A DNA stretch of 64,000 nt from the NCBI GenBank assembly GCA_022792175.1, contig JAAWAN010000021.1, positions 1 through 64,000 on the forward strand, in the 5' to 3' direction. Within the stretch, counting starts at the first letter, position 1. The number at the start of each line of letters is the position of its first letter. Source of the stretch: Provencibacterium sp. (GTDB lineage: Bacteria; Bacillota; Clostridia; Oscillospirales; Ruminococcaceae). The notes under the pieces were generated by a model, which saw nothing but the letters and a program-made list of their open reading frames with translations, was not told the DNA's origin and did not search any database. Below, piece after piece: positions 8,580 to 17,780 of this stretch. The translations under genes were made by a program, and so were the position numbers.

Positions 8580-9566
8580 ATGGCACTGATTACGGCGGAA
8601 AACCTGACCAAGGTATACCGGCAGAATATAAAGCAGCCAGGACTGAAAGGAGCGCTGAAAAGCCTCGTTAAAACCGAATGGATAGAAAAGCGCGCGGTGG
8701 ATGGCCTCTGCTTCTCCATGCAGGAGGGGGAAACGCTGGCCTGCATCGGGGAAAACGGCGCCGGAAAATCAACGCTCATCAAAATGCTTGTCGGCATCCT
8801 GACGCCGACATCCGGGAGCGTCACCGTTTATGGGCAGAACCCGATGGAGCACCATGCGGACTATCTGCGCAAAATCGGCGTTGTCTTCGGCCAGAAGACA
8901 GGCCTCTGGTGGGACATCCCGGTGATCGAGAGCTATGAGGCAGTCAAGGTCCTCTATAAGCTCGACCCGGCGCTCTATGAAAAAAACAGGCGAATGGTCG
9001 TCGAGCTGCTCGAGCTTGAGCCCATTTTGCACTCCCCCGCCCGCCGGCTTTCTCTCGGCCAGCGGATGAAGGCGGATATCGGCATGGTTTTTTTGCACTC
9101 CCCGCGCATCCTCTATCTGGATGAGCCGACAATCGGGCTGGATATCAATGTCAAATTTACCATCCGCCAGTTTATCCGCCGGATGAACCAGGAAAACGGC
9201 ATCTCGGTGCTGCTCACCAGCCATGACCTAGACGATATCGAGCAGATTTGTGACAACGCCCTGGTGCTCTCCAAGGGCAGGCTCTTCTATCATGGCGCGC
9301 TCGACGCTCTGAAGGAAAACTATGCCACTGCCCGGCGGATGACCGTCCGGGGCAAAAGGCTTGCGGATATCCGCGTTCTGGCACCTCAGGCGCAGGTTTT
9401 GGAGGAGCCGCACAAAACGGTGATCCTGTTCGATACCGCCCACTGCTCCGCCCGGCAGATGCTCGACTTTCTTTCCCGTTGCTATGAGATTGAGGACGTA
9501 ACGGTGGAGGACCCCGGTATCGACTATGTCGTCTCCAAAATCTTTGCGATGGGGGCGGCGAAATGA
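8580..9566 (+). CDS. ABC-2 exporter ATP-binding protein (COG4586 type)
   Basis: Cytoplasmic ATPase of 328 aa. Walker A is GENGAGKST (residues 57-65), the signature is LSLGQ near 158 and Walker B is ILYLDEPT near 175, with the switch histidine in LLTSHDLDD. It is longer at the N-terminus than simple NatA proteins, which is typical of the COG4586 group that partners two ABC2_membrane_6-type permeases. The start is taken at 8580 after AAAGGAG; the open frame continues upstream without a better start. The gene overlaps the next by ATGA. The exported substrate is unknown. Confidence 0.88.
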   Translation: MALITAENLTKVYRQNIKQPGLKGALKSLVKTEWIEKRAVDGLCFSMQEGETLACIGENGAGKSTLIKMLVGILTPTSGSVTVYGQNPMEHHADYLRKIGVVFGQKTGLWWDIPVIESYEAVKVLYKLDPALYEKNRRMVVELLELEPILHSPARRLSLGQRMKADIGMVFLHSPRILYLDEPTIGLDINVKFTIRQFIRRMNQENGISVLLTSHDLDDIEQICDNALVLSKGRLFYHGALDALKENYATARRMTVRGKRLADIRVLAPQAQVLEEPHKTVILFDTAHCSARQMLDFLSRCYEIEDVTVEDPGIDYVVSKIFAMGAAK

Positions 9567-10360
9567 AGCGGTTTTTTAAGCTTGTTTCCCTCTCAATGCA
9601 GGGGGCGCTTTTCTACCGCGCCGCCTTTCTTTTAAACCTCTGTACGCCGCTCATTCTGCTGGCGGGGCAGTTTATGCTCTGGAGCGCCCTCTATTCGCTC
9701 GGCGGGGACGCGCCGATAGGCGGCTATCCCCGGGAGCGGATGTACAGCTATCTGCTGCTGGCCTTTTTCATCAATAACCTGCTCACCTGGTCGAGCGAAA
9801 ACGACCTCTCGCGGGAGATCCGCAAGGGAACGGTGGCGGCGCGCTGCATCCGCCCTGTTCCGTTTCTCACCCAGTCGCTGGGGGTGATGACTGGCAAAAT
9901 GCTTCCGCAGGCACTTTTAAATCTGCTGATAACGGCGGCGCTCTTCTGCCTTTTGGGAAAAAGGCTGCAGTTGCCTGCGCCCGCCTTTCTGCCGCTGGCG
10001 GCAGGCAGCCTTATTTTAGGGGTGCTGCTGCGGATGATGATGGTAAGTCTGCTGAGCCTTCTCTGCTTTTTTACCACCAACCACATCGGCCTGACCTGGC
10101 TGCGCACCACCCTCACCGAGTTTTTCTCGGGCGCGCTCATCCCGGTCGCCCTCTTCCCCGGCTGGCTGCGCACGCTGAGCTACTGCACCCCCTTCCCGCT
10201 CATGCTGCAGACTCCGGTCTCCCTCTTTTTAGGCGAAGGGACGCCGCTGCCGTTGCCCCTCTGCTTTTTGCTGCAGCTTTTCTGGATACTGCTGTTCTGG
10301 CTGCTGCATGAATGGCTCTATGGAAGAATCCGCAGGAACCTCAGTTTTGCCGGGGGCTAA
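9563..10360 (+). CDS. ABC-2 type permease (COG4587 type)
   Basis: 265-aa membrane protein with about six hydrophobic segments; the loop SSENDLSREIRKGTVAARCI (residues about 75-94) is the conserved cytoplasmic region of this permease family, where one expects 'EI..GT....L..P'. It overlaps the ATPase stop codon by four bases, so the two are translationally coupled. It should pair with the permease at 10623 as a heterodimeric channel. Confidence 0.85.
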   Translation: MKRFFKLVSLSMQGALFYRAAFLLNLCTPLILLAGQFMLWSALYSLGGDAPIGGYPRERMYSYLLLAFFINNLLTWSSENDLSREIRKGTVAARCIRPVPFLTQSLGVMTGKMLPQALLNLLITAALFCLLGKRLQLPAPAFLPLAAGSLILGVLLRMMMVSLLSLLCFFTTNHIGLTWLRTTLTEFFSGALIPVALFPGWLRTLSYCTPFPLMLQTPVSLFLGEGTPLPLPLCFLLQLFWILLFWLLHEWLYGRIRRNLSFAGG

Positions 10361-10510
10361 AAGGGCGCGTTACAAAATAAAAATTTTGCAACGCGCCCTT
10401 CTGAAAAAACGCTTTCGGGGCAAGCTACGCCCCGAATTTCGCGCCTTTGGGCGCGAAACCGCCGTTTTTTCCAGTTCCTGCTGGCCGGAATAAAAATTTT
10501 GCAACGCGCC
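10361..10510 (+). repeat. compound hairpin repeat, copy 1
   Basis: Intergenic block of consecutive hairpins in fixed order: A, 18-bp stem with GGGCGCGTTRCAAAAT (10361-10400); linker TTCTGAAAAAACGC; B, CGGGGC/GCCCCG stem (10414-10436); C, TTTCGCGCC/GGCGCGAAA (10437-10458); then CCGCCGTTTTTTCC and GGAATAAAAATTTTGC. Same layout as 12714-12833 (same strand) and 49660-49816 (opposite strand). It splits two genes of one transporter, so it may attenuate the second permease. Confidence 0.75.
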
Positions 10511-10622
10511 TTTGGAAAACGGCTTTCGCAAAATACGGCAGAAAAAAGCGCGCCAAGGACAGGATACGCTTCCCATCCGGATTTTGAGGGGAAGGGGCTT
10601 TGAGGAAAGGGGAAAGGCTTTT

Positions 10623-11399
10623 ATGATTCGCATCTATCTGAAATTCAAGGCGCAGTATCTGAAAACCGAGATGGAATATACCCTCAATTTCTGGATTCTG
10701 ATGATTGCCGGCGTCATCATGCGCGGCTGTATGCTGGCGGTGGCGTTTGTGCTGTTTCGCAATGTGCCGGATATTGCCGGCTGGAGCGAGGCGGAGGTCT
10801 ATTTCATCATCTCGCTGCTGTTTTTGAGCCAGGGGGTGTGCGAGCTGCTGTTCGATGGTGTCTGGACACTGCCCAGCCTGGTATTTAACGGGGAGTTTGA
10901 TACCATGCTCTCCCGCCCGGTTTCCCCCCTCTGGCAGCTGCTGGCCCACGGCATCGGCCTGCATGGGCTGGGTGTGCTGCCGGTGGGGCTTCTCTGCTAC
11001 TTTTTATCGCTGCATACACTGGGGAGAATCCGCCCGGCTGCCTTTCTGCTGCTGATCCCCTTTGTCCTGTGCGGGGCAGCCATCCGGGTATCGGCAGTTT
11101 TAATGGCGGCCTCTACCGTTTTCTGGGTGCGGGCAGATGGCTTTAATTTTCCCTTTTTAGTCCACAGTATCGGGGAATATGCGAAATATCCGGTGCGCCT
11201 CTATCCGGGGGTGATGCAGTTTATCCTGCTGGTCGTTATCCCCTATGGCTTTATCGGCTTTGTGCCTGCGCTTATCCTGCGCGGGGAGCATATGATTTCT
11301 CTTTTCTGCCTGCAGCTGGTTTTTACCTGCCTCTATTTTCTTGCCGCGCGCGCCTTTTTCTATCATGGGATTAAAAAATATGAGAGCATGGGCATGTAG
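10623..11399 (+). CDS. ABC-2 type permease (COG3694 type)
   Basis: 258-aa integral membrane protein, second permease of the exporter. The segment around VFNGEFDTMLSRPVSPLWQ (residues about 82-100) matches the 'G..D..L..P' loop typical of ABC2_membrane_6 proteins. The start at 10623 is chosen because GGGGAAAGG precedes it and hydrophobic sequence begins soon after; the frame is open further upstream through the repeat. It is separated from its partner by 262 bp of hairpin repeat, which is unusual because these three genes are normally tightly packed. Confidence 0.85.
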   Translation: MIRIYLKFKAQYLKTEMEYTLNFWILMIAGVIMRGCMLAVAFVLFRNVPDIAGWSEAEVYFIISLLFLSQGVCELLFDGVWTLPSLVFNGEFDTMLSRPVSPLWQLLAHGIGLHGLGVLPVGLLCYFLSLHTLGRIRPAAFLLLIPFVLCGAAIRVSAVLMAASTVFWVRADGFNFPFLVHSIGEYAKYPVRLYPGVMQFILLVVIPYGFIGFVPALILRGEHMISLFCLQLVFTCLYFLAARAFFYHGIKKYESMGM

Positions 11400-11534
11400 C
11401 GGCGCCGGTTAGTGTTTTGTTTCCCGGCCGCCTTCTCCTGCTGCCGGAAGGAACAGGGTAAAGATGCGGCAAGCGCATGAATCCGAAAACTCGCGCGCCA
11501 GGCCGGGCCTGAGACGATGGAGAAAAAATTTTTC

Positions 11535-11565
11535 TTGACCTGAAGCCGGCTCCATATATTATAAT
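11535..11565 (+). promoter_or_regulatory. promoter of aldo/keto reductase
   Basis: TTGACC, 19 bp, TATAAT; the spacing is longer than ideal but the hexamers are good and the position (55 bp before the start) fits. Confidence 0.5.
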
Positions 11566-11618
11566 GGAAGCGAATCCAGTTCCCTGCGGGGGTAACATCG
11601 GAAGAAGGGGTGCGGTTT

Positions 11619-12713
11619 ATGGAATACCGGGTCCATCAAAAAACAGGGGATCGTATCAGCGTCATCGGGCTGGGCACCAGCTATATCGCAGAGGCCGAGG
11701 AGAAGGGGGCCGTGCAGGCTCTGCTTCTGGCCTATGAAAACGGGATCAATTTCGCCGATTTGGCCACTGCCGGGGCAAAGACCTTCGCCTATTATGGGAA
11801 GGCCTTTGCCGGCCTGAGAGAGGCCATGCGCTATCAGGTCCATTTCGGCGCCAACTATGAAACGGGCGAATACGGATGGACCACCGACCTGGAAAAGGTA
11901 AAAACACAGATCGACTGGATGCTGCGCAGCCTGCAGACCGATTATGTGGACTATGGGTTTATCCACTGTCTGGATACGGTGCAGGATTGGCTGGCCTATC
12001 AGGAAAACGGCGTTTTGGATTATCTGCTGGAGATGAAAAAGCAGGGGACTGTCCGGCATATCGGTCTCTCCACCCATACGCCGGAGATTGCCGAACTCAT
12101 TTTAAATGAGGGTCTTATCGACCAGCTGATGTTCTCCATCAATCCAGGCTACGATTACCGCCAGGGCGACTATGCCAACGGCAGCCCAAAAGAGCGGATG
12201 CACCTCTACCGGCGGTGCGAGGCGCAGGGGGTGGGCATCTCGGTAATGAAGCCCTTTTCAGGCGGCCAGCTGCTGAATGCCAAAACCTCCCCCTTCGGGA
12301 GGGCGCTGACCCCCTACCAGTGCATTCAGTATGCCCTCGATAAGCCGGGCGTGCTGACGGTGCTGCCCGGCATTCGGAATGCACAGCAGGTGCAGCAGCT
12401 GCTAGGCTTTTTCAGCGCCGCGCCAGAGGAGCGGGACTACAGCATTCTCGGCAGCGTCGCGCCGTCCGAGGCGGTGGGGAGCTGCGTTTACTGCAATCAC
12501 TGCCAGCCCTGCCCATCCGGACTGAATATCGGGCTCATCAACAAATATTATGATCTGGCTGCCGCCGGCGACAGCATGGCCGCCGATCACTACTTAAAGC
12601 TTACGAGACACGCCGGCGACTGCACCGGCTGCGGCCACTGCGACAGCCGGTGCCCCTTTAAGGTCATTCAGTCAAAGAGGATGAAGCAGATTGCCGGCTA
12701 TTTCGGCAAATAA
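11619..12713 (+). CDS. aldo/keto reductase with C-terminal 4Fe-4S domain (COG1453)
   Basis: 364 aa. Residues about 1-270 form an aldo/keto reductase barrel (NFADLATAG, AYYGKAF with the Tyr, GFIHCLDT with the His). The C-terminal 90 residues carry two cysteine clusters, CVYCNHCQPCPSG and CTGCGHCDSRCPF, which suit two iron-sulfur centres. Such fused oxidoreductases are common in anaerobes; electron donor and substrate are unknown. Start could also be a GTG nine bases upstream. A second member of the same family lies at 51208. Downstream is the compound repeat, whose first hairpin would terminate the transcript. Confidence 0.85.
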   Translation: MEYRVHQKTGDRISVIGLGTSYIAEAEEKGAVQALLLAYENGINFADLATAGAKTFAYYGKAFAGLREAMRYQVHFGANYETGEYGWTTDLEKVKTQIDWMLRSLQTDYVDYGFIHCLDTVQDWLAYQENGVLDYLLEMKKQGTVRHIGLSTHTPEIAELILNEGLIDQLMFSINPGYDYRQGDYANGSPKERMHLYRRCEAQGVGISVMKPFSGGQLLNAKTSPFGRALTPYQCIQYALDKPGVLTVLPGIRNAQQVQQLLGFFSAAPEERDYSILGSVAPSEAVGSCVYCNHCQPCPSGLNIGLINKYYDLAAAGDSMAADHYLKLTRHAGDCTGCGHCDSRCPFKVIQSKRMKQIAGYFGK

Positions 12714-12833
12714 GAAGAAGGCGTTGCAAAACTTTCGTTTTACAACGCCTTCTTCTGAAAAACGGCTTTTGACTCTTGACTCTACCAGAGTCAAATTTCG
12801 CCCGCCTATCGCGCGCGAAACCGCCCTTTTTCC
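12714..12833 (+). repeat. compound hairpin repeat, copy 2
   Basis: Hairpin A with stem GAAGAAGGCGTTGYAAAAC (12714-12755); linker TGAAAAACGGCTTT; hairpin B TTGACTCT/AGAGTCAA (12776-12794); hairpin C TTTCGC/GCGAAA (12796-12820); then CCGCCCTTTTTCC. Same module order as copy 1, with different stem sequences. It sits between convergent genes and can serve as terminator for both. Confidence 0.75.
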
Positions 12834-12848
12834 GGCCCGAGCCCTTTC

Positions 12849-13520
12849 TCAGATGCAGTACTGCTGCATATACCGGTCCATCGCCTCGAGCAGCGCCGCA
12901 TCGGTTCCGCTTTCCTCTAAATACTCGCGGATATCGCGGACGCTCACCAGCGCATGCACGTTGATCCCGAAGCTGTCGCGCACCTCGTCCACAGCGGTTT
13001 TCCCCGGCGTCTTCCCTACCTCGCAGCGGTCAACCGAAATAAACATATCCTTTACCTGAACGTTGCCGCAGCCCTGAAGGATGGGCAGCGTTTCCCGGAT
13101 GGCTGTCCCGGCGGTGATAACATCCTCAATAATAATCACCCGGTCGCCATCCTGCGGCAGGTAACCGATGAGCTCTCCCCCCTCGCCATGGTCCTTGCGC
13201 TCCTTGCGGTTAAAGCAAAACGGCTTATCGATCCCATATTTCCGGTAAAGGGAGGCGGCCGCCGCCGAGGCCAGCGGAATGCCCTTATAGGCCGGGCCGA
13301 ACATACAGTCAAACCCTTCGCCCAGCGTCTGCTGAATCAGCTGCGCATAAAAATCACCCAAAGCGGCAATCTGCGCGCCGGTACGGTAGTTGCCGGTGTT
13401 GACGAAATAGGGCGTCTGCCGCCCGCTCTTGGTAGTAAAGGAGCCGAAGCGCAGCACCTGCGCGCCCATCATAAAGGCGATAAACTCTTTTTTGGACTTG
13501 CCCAGCATAGAAAAACCCAT
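12849..13520 (-). CDS. pyrE: orotate phosphoribosyltransferase
   Basis: 223 aa. Converts orotate and PRPP to OMP in de novo pyrimidine synthesis. The PRPP-binding loop is VIIIEDVITAGTA (about residues 122-134) and the N-terminal FTTKSGRQTPYFVNTG block binds orotate in OMP-forming enzymes. An ATG at 13508, four codons in, is an alternative start because GGGATGGG is better spaced for it. It stands alone, convergent with the reductase and divergent from the PyrR-controlled uracil permease. Confidence 0.92.
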   Translation of the reverse strand: MGFSMLGKSKKEFIAFMMGAQVLRFGSFTTKSGRQTPYFVNTGNYRTGAQIAALGDFYAQLIQQTLGEGFDCMFGPAYKGIPLASAAAASLYRKYGIDKPFCFNRKERKDHGEGGELIGYLPQDGDRVIIIEDVITAGTAIRETLPILQGCGNVQVKDMFISVDRCEVGKTPGKTAVDEVRDSFGINVHALVSVRDIREYLEESGTDAALLEAMDRYMQQYCI

Positions 13521-13729
13521 CCCTTTCCTGCGCCGGGGGCGCCCGGAAAAAGACCGGAGCGCCCGCCGTTTATTTTCCTTATCCCCTGGCCTGCCGCAAA
13601 GCTTTCGACAGGCCTTCCCTTTAGGCTACACCATCCGGCCCCCTGCGTCAAGCAGATTTGCCGGAAGAAATCATTTTTTTGCGGGCGGCAGGCCGCAAAA
13701 AATATTTTCGAAAAAATATCTACAGATGG

Positions 13730-13758
13730 TTGCACTGACGGAAAAAATATGCTATATT
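13730..13758 (+). promoter_or_regulatory. promoter of uracil permease
   Basis: TTGCAC, 17 bp, TATATT. Transcription from about 13765 gives a leader of roughly 415 nt containing the PyrR attenuator. From 13521 to 13729 nothing else is seen. Confidence 0.7.
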
Positions 13759-13888
13759 TATAAAAATGCCCCGGGACTGGCCGCCCGGCCGCCGGCTTCG
13801 GGGAAAAGGGACCCCAAAAAGGCCCCTGTGCCGGGAAAACAGCCTGATGCAGGCAGCCTCTGCCTGCCAAACAATTACCTTTAAAGTG

Positions 13889-13904
13889 CACCCTGTGAGG
13901 TCAT
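13889..13904 (+). promoter_or_regulatory. PyrR binding loop in leader RNA
   Basis: CACCCTGTGAGGTCAT contains CCNGNGAGGY, the invariant part of the PyrR site known from Bacillus pyr leaders. The preceding TTTAAAG and following ATAAGG also match those leaders. UMP-bound PyrR would hold this anti-antiterminator and allow the terminator at 13960 to form. Confidence 0.8.
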
Positions 13905-13959
13905 AAGGTAGCAAAAGGCCGCCGGCTGAAAAACCGGCCCTGTGTTCGCGTGTTCGCAC

Positions 13960-13996
13960 GCCCTTTGCCCCCTTCCAGGAGGCAGAGGGCTTTTTT
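13960..13996 (+). terminator. PyrR-controlled attenuator terminator
   Basis: Stem GCCCTTTGCCCCC against GGAGGCAGAGGGC followed by TTTTTT, 180 nt before the uracil permease start. A stretch between the PyrR loop and the terminator (13915-13960) can supply the competing antiterminator pairing. Confidence 0.8.
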
Positions 13997-14178
13997 CGTG
14001 CAGAAAAGCTGTCCGTGTCCTCGTCCCTGCCGCCCCGGCGGCTGCCGGCGCGGACGCGCGAAAGCAGCCTGTATTCATCGCGGCGCACTGCCCGCACATG
14101 AAATTTTGTGTGCTGAAAAGGTATCGGGAAAGGGGGAAGCGGGAAACCGCCTCTTCCGGAAAGGACAAGGTCATCCAC

Positions 14179-15408
14179 ATGAGAGAAGTCAAACTGTCCG
14201 GCAAAAACCTCCTGCTCGGCATTCAGCACCTGTTTGCCATGTTCGGGGCGACGGTGCTCGTTCCGGCGCTCACCGGCATGAACGCAGCGGTCGCGCTGAT
14301 AACGGCCGGCATCGGCACCATCATCTTCCATCTCTGCACGAAGGGAAAGGTCCCCGTCTTCGTCGGCTCAAGCTTTGCCTTTATCGCCGGCATTCAGATT
14401 GTCATGCAGGGCGATCCGGCCCGCATCCCCTATGTGCAGGGAGGCATTATCTGCGCAGGCCTTGTCTATGTGGCACTCTCGCTCATCATCCTTTTGATAG
14501 GGCCGGAGCGCATGCTCAAGCTCTTCCCGCCGGTGGTCACCGGGCCGGTCATCGTCGTCATCGGGCTGACGCTGGCCCCCAGCGCCCTCACCAATGCCTC
14601 CGGAAACTGGCTGATTTCCATCATCACCCTGGCGGCGGTCATCGCCGTCAGCATCTTTGCCAGAGGCTACTTCAAGCTGGTCCCCATCCTCATCGGCATT
14701 ACGGTGGGCTATATCGCCTCCATCCTCTTCGACCTTATCGCCCATCCCGCCGAGGCGCTCGTGAGCTTCACCCCCATCCTCGAGTCCAGCTGGATTTCCC
14801 CCTTCTGGAGAATCGGCGACTTTTTCACCCTGCCGAAGTTTGAGCTCTCCGCCATTTTAACGCTGGCCCCCATCGCCCTGGTCACCTTTATGGAGCATGT
14901 CGGGGATATCACCACTAACGGCGCCGTCGTCGGGCAGGACTTCTTAAAAGACCCGGGCCTTCACCGCACCATTCTGGGCGACGGCCTGGCCACGCTGGCA
15001 GCCGGCCTTCTGGGCGGCCCGGCCAACACCACCTATGGCGAAAACACCGGCGTTCTGGCGGTCACCCGGGTCTATAACCCCTTTGTTCTGGAAATTGCCT
15101 CGGTTTTTGCCATCGCGCTCGGCCTCTTCGGCAAGGTAGGCGCCATTTTGCAGACAATTCCCGGCCCGGTAATGGGCGGCGTCTCCATCCTGCTCTTCGG
15201 CATGATTGCCGCCGTCGGCATCCGCACGCTGGCGGAATCCCGGCTGGATTTCTCCCACTCGCGCAACCTGATCATCGTCGCGCTGATTCTGGTTGTCGGC
15301 CTCGGCCTCTCGGGCGGCGTTTCCATCGGCGGCTTTCAGATTTCCGGGCTGTTTCTGGCGGTCGTGCTGGGCGTCATCGGCAACCAGCTGTTCCCGGAGG
15401 AGATTTAA
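14179..15408 (+). CDS. uraA: uracil permease (NCS2 family)
   Basis: 409-aa nucleobase:cation symporter-2 family protein with about 12-14 membrane segments. Recognisable blocks are [19 protein letters not shown] at the N-terminus, [18 protein letters not shown] near residue 235 with the substrate-binding Glu and His, and [19 protein letters not shown] near 280, all typical of UraA/PyrP. It imports uracil for salvage. Regulation by PyrR attenuation is supported by the leader. The start at 14179 aligns with family N-termini although the ribosome-binding site (AAAGGA) is far; the frame is open upstream to 13942. Confidence 0.92.
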   Translation: MREVKLSGKNLLLGIQHLFAMFGATVLVPALTGMNAAVALITAGIGTIIFHLCTKGKVPVFVGSSFAFIAGIQIVMQGDPARIPYVQGGIICAGLVYVALSLIILLIGPERMLKLFPPVVTGPVIVVIGLTLAPSALTNASGNWLISIITLAAVIAVSIFARGYFKLVPILIGITVGYIASILFDLIAHPAEALVSFTPILESSWISPFWRIGDFFTLPKFELSAILTLAPIALVTFMEHVGDITTNGAVVGQDFLKDPGLHRTILGDGLATLAAGLLGGPANTTYGENTGVLAVTRVYNPFVLEIASVFAIALGLFGKVGAILQTIPGPVMGGVSILLFGMIAAVGIRTLAESRLDFSHSRNLIIVALILVVGLGLSGGVSIGGFQISGLFLAVVLGVIGNQLFPEEI

Positions 15409-15446
15409 CTGTCGTTATCCAGAAAGCCTTTTCAAAAAAGCTAAAA

Positions 15447-15497
15447 GGCCCGGCTGCAGTATACCGTTTGTATACTGCAGCCGGGCCTCTTCTGTTT
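15447..15497 (+). terminator. terminator of uraA
   Basis: An 18-bp perfect stem, GGCCCGGCTGCAGTATAC and complement, with loop CGTTT, followed by TCTTCTGTTT. Confidence 0.88.
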
Positions 15498-15547
15498 ACC
15501 GGCATGCAGCGAAAGAAAAGCGGATATGCTCTTTCTCTCCGCTCCCC

Positions 15548-17524
15548 CTATTCCTCATAGGGCAGCTCAACAATCGCGTAGCCGTCCACCTTCGGGATAA
15601 AGAGCGTCCCCTCCTCCGAAAGCTGCAGAGGGATATCCTCCGGCACCAGCCGGGCAGAGAGGATACGCTTTGGCAGCTGCAGCCGCACGCTCACCTCATA
15701 GGCGGGGGTGCGATCCTCGATGACATCAATCGTAGCCGACTTTCTCACCGGGATATAGGAGAGCAGATGCAGCGCATACCGCTTATGCTGCGGCTGCTCG
15801 AGCAGGCTGACCGTCAGCGTTGAGGGGCCGTTGTGCTCCACCAGCCGTCCGGGCAGCAGAAGCGCCATCGCATTATAAAACAGCAGCTTCACCCAGCGCG
15901 GCGCGCTCTCGCGGTAAATCTTCATCAGCGGGTGGCAAAAGAGCATCGCCCGCCCGCGCCGTAGCAGCGCGGGGCCGGAGCGCTGCTTCCCCGCCGGCAC
16001 ATACCGGTGGGAGCAAAAGCGCTCTCCCTGCTTTTTGAAATAGGGGGCGTCCGCATAGAGCAGCGTTTCCGTGCCGGAGAGCGGGGAAAAGCGCAGGCCG
16101 CGCCCATACATCGCATAGCGCGTATCCTCCTCCAGCCCGGCGGCCAGCGCGCCGGTGGGAACGACAAAGGTGGGCTCCGTCTCCTCCTCGCCGAGATACT
16201 GCGCGCCAAAGAGCCGGTCGCAGCCGCCGTCCTTATCCAGCGCACCGCCCGCGCAGGCAATGACCGCCCCGCCGTTTTCCACAAAGCGCTGCAGCTTCGC
16301 GGAAAAATCGGGGGTAATGGTGAAGTCCTCCGGCAGAATAACCAGCCGGTAGCCGTCGAGCGGCATCTGCGCATCCAGCACGTTATACTGAACGGACAGC
16401 TCCTCAAGCAGCTGCGCCGCGCCTAAAATCGAATCCGACAGGTCCTGCTCCTTAAGAGGGTCCTCCGAGGTCAGCAGCGCCGCCTCGCAGACCGGCCGGG
16501 AGGGCAGCGCCCACCTTTCCCGCTCGGCAAAGGGACGGTAGACGCTTCCAATCAGCCGGTAGGTGGCCTCGTTCAGCCTGCCGCAGGGCTCCAGCTGGTC
16601 GCCGATGGAGCAGCAAAAGCCGAGGCTGAGCATCCGAAAGGCCTCAAACTCCAGCGCCTCGCGGTTTTTCAGCGAATGGAAATCCCCCCAGGAGGTATGG
16701 AATTTTCCAGTCATGCCCAGCGCAGGCTTTCCAAGGCCGCGGGCATAGCGCGCGGTGAGTGGAAAATGCAGATATCCCCAGCCGCCGGAGGGCAGGCTCT
16801 CCAGCTCAAAGTGGCTGTAACTCTCCGCGCTCGGGCGGGTGCAGGGGCCGACATGCCCGGCGTTATAGAAAACGGTTGCATCCGCTTTAAAGGAATGCAC
16901 CAGCGCCGTCATCTGCGCCTTAAAGGCATCCAGCGTATCCCGGGCAAAGGCGGCGACCGCCCGCTCATCGCGCATATCCACCCCGGCCTTTGCCATATCC
17001 GCCCGGCAGCGGGCGCACCAGCAGGGACGGATGCCGACGATATCAAAGAAAACGCCGTCCAGCTCGTTTCCCAAAAGCGCGCAGACCTCCTCGGTAACGG
17101 CGCGCAGATACTCCCGGTAGCCGGTGTTTACGCACAGCGACTGATAAAAGCCCGGCTCGAGAAAAGAGGGGCCCTCATGCGCGCCGCCCGGCTTGCGGAT
17201 GAGCCACTCGGGGTGCTCCTTTGCCGCCTGATGGTCCCACTGAACGGTGATATAAACCGGCGCGCGCACGCCCGCGCGGTGCAGCGCGCGCACCTGCTGC
17301 ACCATCAAATCCGGCCGCTTCAGGTTCGGATGTATCCGCTCGGGAAATTTTTTCGACGGATAATAGAGCCAACCATGATGGCAGCGGGCAAAAACGGTCA
17401 TCGAGCTGACGGCCGCCTCTCTCACAGTGGCGGCAAACTGCTCGGGGTCAAAATCCTCCGCAACCGAGGAGATATACTCCGAGGTGTGAAAATCCAGATG
17501 GACCTGGCGGGGGGAAAGCTCCAT
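15548..17524 (-). CDS. GHL6-type glycoside hydrolase with beta-galactosidase-trimerisation-like domain
   Basis: 658 aa, no signal peptide. Residues 1-330 resemble 'hypothetical glycosyl hydrolase 6' TIM barrels: VHLDFHTSEY at the start, FARCHHGW near 45, VYITVQWDHQ near 90 and LDGVFFDIVGIRPCWCARC near 160, where the Asp could be catalytic. Residues 370-560 resemble a trimerisation/glutamine-amidotransferase-like domain, and a C-terminal beta-sandwich follows. The start at 17524 has AGAAGG 9 nt upstream; a longer open frame to 17842 overlaps the divergent gene and is not used. Glycan substrate unknown; isolated gene. Confidence 0.7.
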   Translation of the reverse strand: MELSPRQVHLDFHTSEYISSVAEDFDPEQFAATVREAAVSSMTVFARCHHGWLYYPSKKFPERIHPNLKRPDLMVQQVRALHRAGVRAPVYITVQWDHQAAKEHPEWLIRKPGGAHEGPSFLEPGFYQSLCVNTGYREYLRAVTEEVCALLGNELDGVFFDIVGIRPCWCARCRADMAKAGVDMRDERAVAAFARDTLDAFKAQMTALVHSFKADATVFYNAGHVGPCTRPSAESYSHFELESLPSGGWGYLHFPLTARYARGLGKPALGMTGKFHTSWGDFHSLKNREALEFEAFRMLSLGFCCSIGDQLEPCGRLNEATYRLIGSVYRPFAERERWALPSRPVCEAALLTSEDPLKEQDLSDSILGAAQLLEELSVQYNVLDAQMPLDGYRLVILPEDFTITPDFSAKLQRFVENGGAVIACAGGALDKDGGCDRLFGAQYLGEEETEPTFVVPTGALAAGLEEDTRYAMYGRGLRFSPLSGTETLLYADAPYFKKQGERFCSHRYVPAGKQRSGPALLRRGRAMLFCHPLMKIYRESAPRWVKLLFYNAMALLLPGRLVEHNGPSTLTVSLLEQPQHKRYALHLLSYIPVRKSATIDVIEDRTPAYEVSVRLQLPKRILSARLVPEDIPLQLSEEGTLFIPKVDGYAIVELPYEE

Positions 17525-17697
17525 ATTTTTAACCTTCTTTCTTTTGAACGCCATTGCTGACAGGCTCAGCCCTATCATAGCACAAAGCCGCCGCAGATGA
17601 AACAGCCGAACGCAAAATATCTTTTCCCCTCTCTTCTTCCGCCGCGGCCGGTTGCTGAACGGGGCAGAGCAAAAAACAGGCGGCAAAAGCCCTGCCA

Positions 17698-17726
17698 TTG
17701 CCGGCAAAAGGAAAATGTGGTAAAAT
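17698..17726 (+). promoter_or_regulatory. promoter of 17781 operon
   Basis: TTGCCG, 17 bp, TAAAAT, 55 bp before the start codon. Confidence 0.55.
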
Positions 17727-17780
17727 AGCGGTCGGGCGCTGAATGGTGCCGGTCTATCCGGCCTGAAAGGGGGATGGTCT

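Noticed and set aside
8368-8589. 73-codon open frame before the ABC-2 ATPase
   Set aside because: GTG start without a good ribosome-binding site, overlapping the next gene; likely debris of the tRNA-adjacent element.
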